This document shows, in pieces, positions 42,747-54,500 of a DNA stretch of 64,000 nt; the stretch's first letter is position 1; each line of letters opens with the position of its first letter. The notes beneath the pieces were generated by a model. The model searched no databases and had not been told where the DNA came from. It saw nothing but the letters and a program-made list of their open reading frames with translations. The DNA is from Micrasema longulum. Lineage: Eukaryota; Arthropoda; Insecta; Trichoptera; Brachycentridae. The stretch spans positions 48,021 through 112,020 of the forward strand of contig JAGVSM010003711.1 in assembly GCA_022494885.1 (NCBI GenBank), given 5' to 3'. The translations under genes were made by a program, and so were the position numbers.

Positions 42747-42810
42747 GGCCGTCTTTTGCGCCGGCCGATTGCAAAACGGGAAAATGCGCAATCGCCTCGG
42801 AAAGACGGCC
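42747..42810. repeat. G+C-rich hairpin
   Basis: GGCCGTCTTT and AAAGACGGCC bracket an inner pair CGATTGC / GCAATCG, giving a 64-nt interrupted stem-loop in otherwise A+T-rich DNA. Function unknown. Confidence 0.65.
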
Positions 42811-42949
42811 CCCTGGCACAACTCGAAGTTTGGTAAAATATCACGTTGTCGGCTGCTTATTCCTTAACCTAAGGGTGCATAGGGCACCGGCGAAGACCTC
42901 ACAACTTTTGAAACAATTTTAAATCTCCTGCAACACAGATTTTATTAGG

Positions 42950-44480
42950 GTCTAAATTTGTTGCAACATAGAGCGAAAACATCTTTCAAAAGGGAAAGTG
43001 CAAGTCCAGGAATTTACATTTATGACCTGTCAGTGACCACACTGCAAAATTCACCGTTCCGCCCATGTTTAAACACCCACATTTCCTCAGCTCTCCCCTT
43101 TTCAAAGACGTTTTCCCTCTCTGTTGCGACAATTTTAGATCTTAATAAAACTCCCTAGGGATTCCTCCCATCCAGCCTGTCTACAAAAATTTTCACATAC
43201 TCAAAACATATTTTATTACTTCATTCTCACACTGCTCCCACACACATGAAGGGAATGTAGAAATCTAGATGGATGGCATTTAAGGGGCTTATGACCCGTC
43301 GCTGACTACTTTAATCCATCACTAATGAGAATATAGAAGTCTAAGCATTTAAAGAGCCTACGATCAGTCATCGGTTAGGTTAAGTGATCACTTTACACGC
43401 CGTGCAACGTTCACCATTCTACCCATAGGTAATAACTTCATATTCACATTTATAATCTACAAATATTTCGCCACACCCAAGATATTATAAATGAAAAAAA
43501 TTGCGACATAAAATTCTCACTGTTGTCTATCGTGGAATTCAATCCAATATAAAGATTTCTGGTCTATGAAAACTTATCCTTTTCCAACAATAGACGTCGC
43601 TAGTTTTCTTCCTAATTTTATTCTCTATAGTGGGCCAACACGCGTGCGAATGTAATATTTAAACCAAGGGTATGTAGAGAATCGAAAAATGTCATAAAAG
43701 AAAAAGAAAGTCAACTACGTATAGGCGGAGGGTGGATGTTGCATAGTGTGTGTAGTGATGACAGACCATAAGCTTTCCAAGTGCCTAGACGTCCATATTT
43801 TCAACAGATTCATCTCAGTTGAAAAGTATCTAATATTGATATCAATCCTGTCATACCCAATCATGTTTTAGTGAAAACTTCCTACAATAATTTTAATGTG
43901 GAGATTCAAACAGGCAGAATGGTGAACACTATACTCAACCCACTTAAATGCCTTGATTAAATAATTCTTTCATCTCCGTTGAGATATGTTAACCTGAGTG
44001 AAATCCTGAGAGTAGTAAAAATTCAGTTTTTTCTACAAAGATTTATACATACCCAAAAAAGATACCATAGTTTTTTTTGAGAAAAAAAACATCTGCATTT
44101 TCAACGAGTTGTAAATAATTCGCTATTCGAAAATGGGAATCAAGTTGTAGTAGAGTGGGGTTCGAACCTCGGACCTCATGACACGAGACCACAATATGCT
44201 AAACAAAGGTGGAGATTTTTTCAAGAAGGAAATAAGCAAGTCTGTATATTTGCGTGACCATTTTACACGCTGTGTAACGTTCTCCATTCTGCCTATGTTT
44301 GAACATCTATGAAAAGAAACTGGTCTGAAAAAAGCGCATAACAATATTTTCAGACATTTCGTAGCGGGCATAATAATAATCGCAAAAGCCAGCAGATGGA
44401 AGAATCGCGGATGTTCAAACACGGGCAGAATGGTGAATGTCACGCAGTGCGTAAAGTGATCAGTTAAACTTAGCCAGAGG
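42950..44480. repeat. Degraded foldback arms and otherwise nothing recognisable
   Basis: Old arms of the abundant repeat at 42955-43200, 43330-43440, 43720-43800, 43910-43990 and 44220-44470 (markers TTTACACGCTGTGTAAC and CACCATTCTGCC). The A+T-rich DNA between them shows no gene. Confidence 0.5.
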
Positions 44481-44687
44481 TCCACATTTGTATTAAGAAA
44501 ATGTTCTCCAACTCTGTTGTAATAATAAATCTCAATCTTGATTTTGAGTGGACTTTGAAATAGAGGAAGAAGACCAAACCGCCTCGATTATCTAATGCGG
44601 CGTTCTACCCTCTCTGCCTACCCCCAAGGGGAAACGGCGTAATCATGTCAATCGGTTTTTTGTAATGACTCAAATAATCCAAAGAAT

Positions 44688-45248
44688 TAATTATAATCCT
44701 AAAAAATATAGCTCGATTAGAATGACAGTTGTCAGCAAAAGTGACGACATAACTTCGTAGTAACGTCTAAGGAGTGATTTATATTGACACAAGAAAAATC
44801 ATTCGTATCTGGCGTATTAATTAAATTTTTTTATACAATGCTAGACACATAAATCAATATAAATGTATAAAATCAGCTTTAAAACTAAAAAAACAAAAAA
44901 AAAAAACTCATTATTAACGACATTTTTATAAAGTTATATCATTTCGCAAAAACGTTAGAGATGGGACAAATTGATCAATGTAAATTGATCGAATAAAAAA
45001 ATAATTAATTTGATGTTCTCGAAAAAAGTGTAAATGTCTAATTTTTTGGTAAATAATTGTCTTAAGCACACTATAATAGGCTTGTTTTTGCGTTTTTATA
45101 TCAATTTTCGGAAACAGAGTTTCATGTTTGCATGTAAAAACTGATAAAATGGATTTGATCGGTACATGGTCAGTGCTCAGTACTTCCCCACCACTAGTCG
45201 CATTAGTTTGACAGCTGTCATTTTACAGGCTATATTTAAGGACTATAG
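44688..45248. mobile_element. TIR element (TATAGTCC family), third copy
   Basis: The left end TATAATCCTAAAAAATATAG and right end CTATATTTAAGGACTATAG are inverted. The interior matches 24973-25508 in the reverse orientation (GCACACTATAATAGGCTTGT). It is noncoding. Confidence 0.78.
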
Positions 45249-45432
45249 GCATGTAAGTTGAAAAAAATTGTCTATTTTCAATTGGTCTATTTGCATTTGA
45301 ATGTAGTGTGATCAATCAGGGTCTGTTTAAATTATTCAAAGATTAAATGAGCCGAGATGGTTTAGATTAGGTTAGGTTAGGTCATTTTTTCAAGTCTAAT
45401 TCTAAGTTCAGTGTTTTCAGTTTGATCTTGTG

Positions 45433-45555
45433 TCATTTCTTGGGCTCGCCCCGGTCGGCGGCGGGGCACAGGGCCTCGCGGGCCGCCGCGTCCTTCGGGG
45501 GCTCCAGGTACTGGAGCATCCCATGGTAGCGCTCCTCGACCGACAGCCAGTCCAT
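45433..45555 (-). CDS. ATAD3: ATAD3 exon 11: C-terminus
   Basis: Acceptor GTCCGCAG; reads [20 protein letters not shown] and ends GEPKK-stop. This is the poorly conserved tail of the family; the phase-0 junction supports it. G+C-rich. Confidence 0.88.
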   Translation of the reverse strand: MDWLSVEERYHGMLQYLEPPKDAAAREALCPAADRGEPKK

Positions 45556-48500
45556 CTGCGGACGGGTTAAACGTGTAAACGAGAAGTCCATCGCAATATC
45601 AAGGTCTCCGACGAGCTGTTTGCGATATAAATTTGCACAGAGACAGGCGTCTCTGGTGTTTTGAAATATTTATTTATTAATGGACATTGTCAATTTATAC
45701 AATTATGGGGTTTTAATATTACAAAAAACATTTTTTAAAAAGAAAAGAAGCATTGACAAACATAAGGGACATCGAGACAAGATCTGGACTATTTATTTAG
45801 TGCTCGTTTAAATCCTCGTAAACTTCAACCAAAAAAGTCCAGATGATCTTGTCTCGAGTTGACGATACGACAAGAGAATTAAGCCCATAGCTTGTTCAAC
45901 GCTGATCAATAAACAGTACTTCATTGTTGCTCAACCTACGAGTCGGAATATGGAATTTTACCTGTCCCAGTAATGATGGCACATCCATTATGCCATTTAG
46001 TATGCCGACAATATTAGTTCTACGTTTTTTCAGACTAGAAATCTCCATATCTGCATAAGAATAGTTACCCCTCTCTAGTGCGAGCATCCACGCTAATTTT
46101 TGAAGCGAGCACTGTTGGACTGATTCAATGTGATTTATGCGATTCACATGGAACGGAGACCAGCCCACTATTCTAGGAGGCATATTCCAGAAGAGGGCAA
46201 ACAGTCGAGCAATAAAGAGTTTTGATTGTACGGACATTAGTCAAATCAGAGGATATTCTGTGAAGCCAATATGTCAATCCAATAATCTACATCTCAACTC
46301 GAGTAAGTGCAAGTGTTGCCGACGTAACGCGGCCTATGTAGACTTGGCGGCCCTTCCCGGGGCCTTTCAATATAATTTAGCATAGGAGCTTCAGTATGTG
46401 TAAGCGAGGTACTACCTCCCCAATAAAGACCGGTATTTGTCGCTTTCGGGGGTGGTCATCGCCATACTGAAGCGTGTATAGACTAGGAATCATGCAATGT
46501 AATATTATTGTCTGCCTACTATGTTATTTAATATAAATTGTTCATTATTCTGTATGAATGTTGATCGCCGCGCGGTCGGCGGGGAACTGCGGCCGGGTAG
46601 CGGGAGGGGGGGGTCCTTATAGAGCCGGCGAATGTGCTCGCTATCTCTCTCGCCGCGTGATTGGTCAACGGTCACGGCAAAATGTATCGTATATATAGCC
46701 CCGCCGGGCAAATAATAAATCAGTCAACTCGTCACGCCACTAAGGGCTTTCACTCTCCGCCTCGTCTCCCTGCCTCGCTTCGAACCGGACCCCATCGCCA
46801 CCTGGAATATTCGACCGCCGCTACCCCCTGGACTTGAAACTCGGATACTCTTTGGATTGGATTTTGGACCCCGGATAATTTGGACCCTTGGCTACTCCCC
46901 GGAACACACCCCGCCGACGGAGAGATTCCGGCCTTACAACCCGGTTGCCTGATTCAGGATTGCGGCCGCCGGTGCTACTCACTAGCGACCCCGCAAGGGA
47001 TCTCTAGGCAGCGATACCTCCCCCGGAGCTTATCGTTCGTCGGCCGAGGCCCGCCTACGCCCGGCCACTCTGCTTTGACACCAGCACCGACAGTATACAG
47101 TTCGTGTGACGGGCGCGATTGCTACGGAAGCCAGTGATCCGCCGCGTCTGTTACAGCAAGGTTACGAGATTTTTTCGTCAGGAAAATCCAATCATATACG
47201 ACTACTCACTGAACGATGAAATATTATCCACGGATTTATGAATATTATTCTTATAAGCTATTGAAACCAGATTAGCAATCGTTGCACTGTAGTGCGTGAA
47301 AAAATGACTACTCTGGAGCAGTAGCCACTAGTGGCACGATCCAGGAATGGGGTTGCGGCCGTCCTCACCTTGAGCTTGTGCTCCTCGATGGCCTCGCGGC
47401 AGATGGCCAGCACCATGTCCTCGGTGAGCTGGCCGTCGTGCGAGCAGTAGGCGGCCGCCTGCCACGCCACGCCCAGCTTGCTGATGGCCCGGCCCGACAT
47501 GCCGGCCGTCGTGGCGGCCATGCGCGCGCACAGGTCGCCGTAGTCGAACGTCGCCACCTTCAGCCTCCTGCAGGCGCGACGTTCACACGGAGACGAGTCG
47601 TGAGAAGAGGCGCGGGAAATGCATGAAAAAAAAAACAAAATGAAGCACTTCTAACTACAACAATGTTTTGAGTGTGTCCAAATGCTTGCAGACAGGCTGG
47701 ATTTCCTCTATGGGGAGTTATTTAGATGCACATTTGTTGCAACTGAGAGGAAAAACAGTTTAGAGAAGGGAATATGGAAGTCTAGGCATTTACAGGGCTT
47801 ATGACCTGTCATTGGCTGGTTTAAACAGCCACTTTACACACACTAACATTCACCACTCTGCCCATGTTTAAACATTCACATTTCCTCAACTTTTCCTTCA
47901 GTTGTCTTTTGTGAAGTGAAAGAGCTTCGGCGTAATGGTCAGCCCCTTTACCGCGTAAGAGGTCTCGGGTTCAGTTCCCGGCGTGGTCGATACGAAATAT
48001 TCATTTAAAAGTATTTTTTCACACTAGAATATTTCATAGTCCCTGGAATGGCGCCTGAAGCGTAAGACTGATCGTCTTACCGTCATGTAACAAAAGTGAC
48101 CAAGATACGCTGCGATTGGTGAACCAATGCAGTGCCCTATGCGCCACTAGGCGCGGGAAGGGAATGATGATAAAGCAGTAAAAAAAAATATTTATGCTAC
48201 TAAAAAGTAGTAAGAAAAAAATTTGTGCTACTAAAAAGTACTAAAAAAAAAAATTGTGCTATTAAGTAGTAAAAGTTTTTAAAAAATGCTACTAATGAGT
48301 AGTAAAAAAAATTGTGCTACTAACAAGTAGTAAAAAAAAATAATTTTGATATTAGTAAAAAAAATTGTGCTGCAAATAAGTAGTAAAAAAAAATGCTACT
48401 GTATAATGAGTAAAAAAAGTCGGCCTCATGGTGTAGTGGTCAGAGCGTTTGCCTACCATGTGAGAGATTTCGGGTTCGATCCCCGACATGGTTGACTAGA

Positions 48501-51500
48501 AATATTTATGTAAAAATGTATTTTTACACTAAAATATTATTTCAAGGTCCCTGGACTGGTACCCGAAAAGTAAAACTGACCATCGTATCCTTGTGTAACA
48601 AAAATGATCAAGATACGCTGCGATCGGTGTACGAATGCAGTGCCCCATGCACCATTAGATGCGGAACGGGAATGATGAAAAAAATGCTACTAATAAGTAG
48701 TAAAAAAAAATTATGCTACCAAGTAGCAAAAAATAAAATTGTACTAATTAGTAATAAAAAATTACGCCATTTTTTTTTTACTCGACAGTATTTTCATAGA
48801 TCCTTATTACTTTAAAATAAACGAAAGCAAACGTGAATACTGACTTGTGTCCTTCAGCGGCGGGTTGCAAAACAAACTTGTCAAAGTACAGCCGGATCAG
48901 CCTCTCGCGCTCCTCTAGGCCCGGCAGGCCGAACTCTATCATCTTGTCCAACCTAAACCACAAACAGAACAATACAATTAATCATCCTCCTCATGCAACA
49001 TGACTCCTCTAACGTGTGCAGCAGCCTTAATCTTGGCCTTTATAAGGCAGACTCCTAGCTCCAGAAGTCGGAGTAATCCGGGTCGCCTTCTAACCTTTCT
49101 GCTCACCTATCTTCTCGGTAAAGACACCCACTCAGGGCTCTCCCAGCTTGATCAGTCTGCTTTCCTTGTTTGGAACTTTCTAGTACTAGGGAACACGTCG
49201 TACTGATCGGCCTCTGCCACCTAGTCGCTTACCTTATTTGGTTCAACCGGGCTCTTTGGCCAGACATATTTATGCATAGAAAATGATTATAAAGGAAAGT
49301 AGAAAGACACAACGGTATATAGTAGACTCGGTGGGAGTGGAAGCGGAGAGAGGTGTTTATAATTGCATTTGATTCAGTGACCGTTTGAAAGAAGACAACT
49401 TGTGATCAAAGAAATCAAGACTGGTATGTTTGTTGGCAGACCGGAGAATTCTGGGCTATTTAATTTGATTCTAGTTGGGATATTTAATTTGATCGAGCTC
49501 AGTAGTTCAGGCGCATTGAAGAGTGAGTTGAGAATTTTAAACAGGACTAGAAGGTCGGATTTATTTTGATGGTCTCGAAGAGAAGATATATTGAAGCTAG
49601 TTTCTAACTCATTATACGTATATTGGTCTCCGGATAAGCCCAACCTCCAGCCTGTCTTTCTACGAAATCGACGTTGAACTGATTCAATATTCTTGATGTG
49701 AACGTCATAATACGGAGACCAGATGACAGAGGAATACTCGAGGTGCGGGCGAACTAGGGAACAGAAGAGAGCTTTAAGGATATTGATATTTTTGAAGTCA
49801 GTTGTGCAGTTGTTAGATGCAAAGGGCACTAGCCACAGAGATACGTAATATGTATGACGCCCTCACCGGTCATTGATGGCCGAGTCGAACTGCTGGGGGG
49901 TGTTGGAAGCCAGCACCAGCATGAAGTTGGGGCTCTGCTCCGAGGTGCGGTACAGGAAGGCGTTGAGCGCGGCGCGCAGGTCCTCGGAGATGCGCTCCGA
50001 CGAGCGTTTGCGCAGGAACGCGTCCGCCTCGTCGATGAACAGCAGGACACCTGGGCACGAAAGCAGCGATGGATTTATTCATTCATTTGACAATTGTGGT
50101 CTGGATTGCTTCACGGACTCGAGTCACGCAATGCAGACAGGAAACATGACTTAGAAATGAATAAATTAATTAAATTAATTAAATAGAACCGTATTTAAAT
50201 TTGTTGCAACAGAGAGGGAAAACATTTTTAAGAAGGAGATATGGGAGTCTAGGCATTTACAGGGCTTATGAACTGTCATTGGCTGGTTGAAGTGGCTACT
50301 TTACACACGTTGCCCAGTAGGTGAATTGGTTCAGCCGGATGAATCTCGCCCGCATGATAAAGCTTTCGGCTTTTTTACTTCACAAAAGTCAAAAGACAGA
50401 TGGAAGAGTCGAGGAAATGTGGATCTTTAAACGTAGGCAGAACGGTGAATGTTACAAAGTGAGTAAAGCGGGCAATTAAACCAGCCGGTGACAGATCATA
50501 AGCTCTGTAAATGCCTAGACTTCCATATTCCCTTCTCAAAAATGTTTTCCCTCTCCGTTGAAATAAATTTAAATGTGCCGTGTCTCTCTCAGTCTTCCTC
50601 GTTTTCCGCATCCATCGGATCCTTTTGGCCGTTCTTTCGCTGTCCATTCGCTCCACATGTCCGAACCGACGCAGCGCCCCTTTCTTGATTCTGTCGATAA
50701 TGCGTGTCTCAGCCTTGCATAATTCACGGATCTCGACATTAGTGCACCTGTCATACATCGTTTTACCACACATTCGTCTGAGGAATTTTGCCGCATTGCG
50801 ACAGCATTTAACCTACTTTAACATTATTTTTTCAATTCCATTCTTGGCTCCAGAACTCCATTGTGAACTGCTAGTTTTGCCTCCTGCGACAAACATTTGT
50901 TTGCCAAGGTTTAAGGCTCTTTTACTTCACAAAAGTCGACAGATGGAAGAATCGAGGAAATGTGGATGTTAAAACATAGGCAGAACGGTGAATGTTACAT
51001 AGTGTGTAATGTGGCCAATTAAACCACCCAGTGACAGTCCATAAGCCGTGTAAATGCCTAGACTCCTATTATTCCCTTCTCAAAAATGTTGTAACAAATT
51101 AAAAAATTTAATTTAGTTTCCAAGTTCATATTTGTTTGACGTATAAAAATCCCCAAATTGACCACTCTCCGAGGGGTTGGGAAGATTCAGAATACCGCCA
51201 TATTTTAAGTCCCTCAAAAAGCGTAATTTAGGGGTTTTACTGTGTCGTGTTTGTTGCGTACCTTTCCGGCTGGTGTTGGCCCAGTCGAACACCTTGTGTA
51301 TGGCGGCCACGGCCTCGCGCCCCATGGGGGCCACGTCTCCCCCCGTCATGATGGCGTAGTCCATTCCGGAATGTGTGGCCAGTTTCTGAAAGGGAATAAA
51401 CCATCGAACGATTGATTTCAAATTCGGCAGATTCGGTGACCAATCGTACGAGGCACGTTCAGAAAAGTCAGTTCCGTTCCACGGGTTAAAGAAAGCACGA

Positions 51501-54500
51501 AAGGAAGAGTCTGTCTTCCTGAGAGTACGTACGTCACCGAGCAATTTTTCCATTACTTAAGATTTATTTAAATTTTTAATCGTTTTGATTTTGGGCTTAT
51601 GAATTATGAGAGAGAAATAAGTAAATTTTGACGTCGAATACAATTCCGACATAGCTGTCAGTTTGGAAAACGAACGCCTAGATGCAAAAAATAATGTGGC
51701 TAGATTCTGCTGTATTAATATATCAAACATCTTAATTTGGTAAATGGGGTCTAAAATTCCAACAGTCTATGCGCTCTGTAGCTGCAAGACGCGCTGGGAT
51801 ATTTATTTATTGTACAGCGCCCTTGAGTTGATTTTCACAAAAATGGCGCTATATAAATTATCCAAACATATATATATAAGAGTATCCAGGTGTGAAAAAT
51901 GTTGCCACTATAAAAAAATAATTAGTTATTATATTTTTTCCATCTGTTTTACTAACTTTCTGAGTACATATAGAGACTTTATAGGAGATGGCTTTGTAAT
52001 CGCTTGGTAGATAAATACAGACGAACGCTAAGCATACCGTCTTGGTAATTGTCAAAAATCATAAAAATCATGTTCAAGCGAGCATTTTTTGCTCGAATTG
52101 GGATTTATTGAAGTTTATAATCGCTTTGAAGTGAGAGAGTACATATCGATGTTTCATCGAGCAATTTTTCAATGGAATGTAATGACTTAAGATTTATTAA
52201 AATTTTTGATCATTCTGAGGTTGGCACATTTTTTCTTAAAAGCCTATCATAAATATGAGAGAGAAATAAGTAAATTTTGAAGTCGAATTAAATTCCGACA
52301 TAACTGTCAGTTTGGAAAACGAACGCCTAGATGCAAAAAATAATGTGGCTAGATTCTGCCGTATGTTAACATATAAGAGTATCTAGGTGTAAAAAATGTT
52401 GCCACTATAAAAAAAAAAAAGTTATTATATTTTTTCCATCTGTGTTACTATCTTTCTGAGTGTACGTACGTATCGAGACGTTAAAGGAGATGGCTTTGTA
52501 ATCGCTCGGTAGATAAATACAGACGATCGTTAAGCGTACCGTCTTGGTAATTGTCAAAAGTCATATAAAAATCATGTTCAAGCGAGCATTTTTTGCTTGA
52601 ATTGGGATTTATTGGAGTTTATAATCGCTTTGAAGTGGACACTTTTTATCACAGAAGCCTATGTAAACTATAAATGAGAACTGTTTTAATTTTTATTAAG
52701 TAAGGAATGTGGAGTAAATTTTCGGGGTCATTTATTGGTCGGATTCGATCGTACGACGTCGTGATGACAAGCCGGTAGTAAATTTTCATCTCGCGATCAT
52801 ATCAAAACTATTTTAAACATTAAATATAAATATTTATCGGTTTTTTCACCCCGGTTTTACGTTCAAAAATTTTCGGAATTCATTTGATGTGTAAAAAATA
52901 AAGCCAAAATTACTTAACGAGGTAGATACAGATAGTGCAGAAGTTGAGTGTATCGTCTCGATATATACAAATGAAGATAACGTTCATAATCGAGGCACTG
53001 GTCATGTTAGAACTGAAGCAGGCAGAGCTGAAGGGCATATATGACGAGATGGACGTGGAAGAAGCGGTCCGTCCAGCACTCACCTTGGCGAAGAGCGTCT
53101 TGCCGGTGCCGGGGGGCCCGTGCATGAGCAGGTTGCGGTGCAGGCCGCCGTTGTGCTTGGTGTTGCGCGTCGCGAGCGCCACGTCGCGCAGGCGCTCCTC
53201 CAGCCGGGGCTCCAGCACCACGCCGGCCAGCGCGTCCCGGGGGCGCCGCGCGCGCGCCGCGGCGCGCCGCGCCGTCAGCACCGGGTGCTTGAGCGCCTCC
53301 AGCAGGGAGAAGCGCGAGGTCTCGCCGATCAGCGTCGGCTTGCCTGGGACAGAGGTGTTTACGTGATAATAAAAAAAAATCCACTATGGAGAATTGCAGT
53401 ATGTTTGCTTGCAGCAGTAGGAGCGTCAAAGCTGTTAAAGGAGTCAGTTTTCACAGGGAATTGATTCCCAATATTTTCCCACGATTTACATTGACTTTTG
53501 GCATTTATTGTCCCGACACGTGTATTTTGTTGCTTCAAAACTTTCCTTATATCGACATATTTACTTCAGATACTATTTTTTCTCGATTTAGGGGATACAT
53601 TTGTGAATTAAAGTATGTTTACTGTTGATAACGACAGTTGATTACGGGCAATATGTCGGGGCCGCCCTGGGCATCCATATAAAGTTTCGAGTCTTTTCGA
53701 GTAGAGGTCGATTGAAATTTTACTTGAAAATAGCAACGTTAACCTTGAAATCGCATCTAAAATGGCGTGTCCAAATTTCAGGCCGCTACGACTCGGCGTC
53801 TCGGAGATGTGACGGCCAAACAAACAAACTCAACGCGGGACTTTGGTTCCACGGAGTTGGGATTTATGTCTCAATAAATGTAACATAAGTATATTGTGAA
53901 TAAATAAATAAAAAATAAACACACACAAGTATTTTCAGTTTTATAAAATAAATATAGGTGAATTATATAAAAATAAATTAGAATAACCCTGCGATAATCA
54001 ATACACAGGAACATATTTAAAAGTATTTACAATGCAAATTAATGTCCATTTGGCAATTCTCGACTTGAGTACGGCCCATTGTTTTGCTGCGAACTGTAGC
54101 TAACTTGATACCCAATACTTATAGAATGGTTTTTCTAGGTTTGGGCTTCTCTCTAGGTTACGCATTATCACTCTGAGGTTATAACATATTCATTAATACA
54201 TTTAGGAAAAGCTTAGAAAACAAAAAAGGTGATTTTCGTATCGAACTATCACATTTTCTAGGACTGACCTATTCTGGATTCGATGTACCGGGCCGTGACG
54301 GAAGTGGCCCCCCTGGCCGAGTAGACCCCCAGGGCCAGCAGCGACAGGGCCCCCGCTGCCGTGACGGCCTTGTGCCAGTCCGTCACTAGCGCGCTGATGC
54401 CCGTGCCGAGCACACTCCCGGCAGTCCTATAGCGTTGTCCGAAACAAATCCATTAATTACAATATTTGAGTTTGTCCAAATGCTCGTAGACAAAAGACTG

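Larger units (their letters stand above)
46240..47245 (+). mobile_element. LINE family-2 reverse-transcriptase segment split by a solo LTR
   Basis: 46285-46313 (CTCAACTCGAGTAAGTGCAAG) continues at 47161 (GTTACGAGATTTTTTCGTCA, then [15 protein letters not shown] in translation). The same sequence is uninterrupted at 59120-59200. Minus- and plus-strand LINE pieces abut at about 46240. Confidence 0.82.

Noticed and set aside
44145..44205. tRNA-like GGTTCGAACCCC motif on the minus strand
   Set aside because: Only a B-box-like segment is visible, without a convincing A box or stems.
46880..47137. 85-codon ORF
   Set aside because: Lies inside the solo LTR leader; no similarity to known proteins and better explained as LTR sequence.
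47927..48498. Possible tRNA genes
   Set aside because: The A and B boxes are present but the cloverleaf is incomplete and each is followed by the same SINE body; they are SINE heads.
51113..51553. 146-codon single-exon ORF across ATAD3 exon 7
   Set aside because: It is exon 7 read through both splice sites; the conserved part stops exactly at the acceptor and donor.
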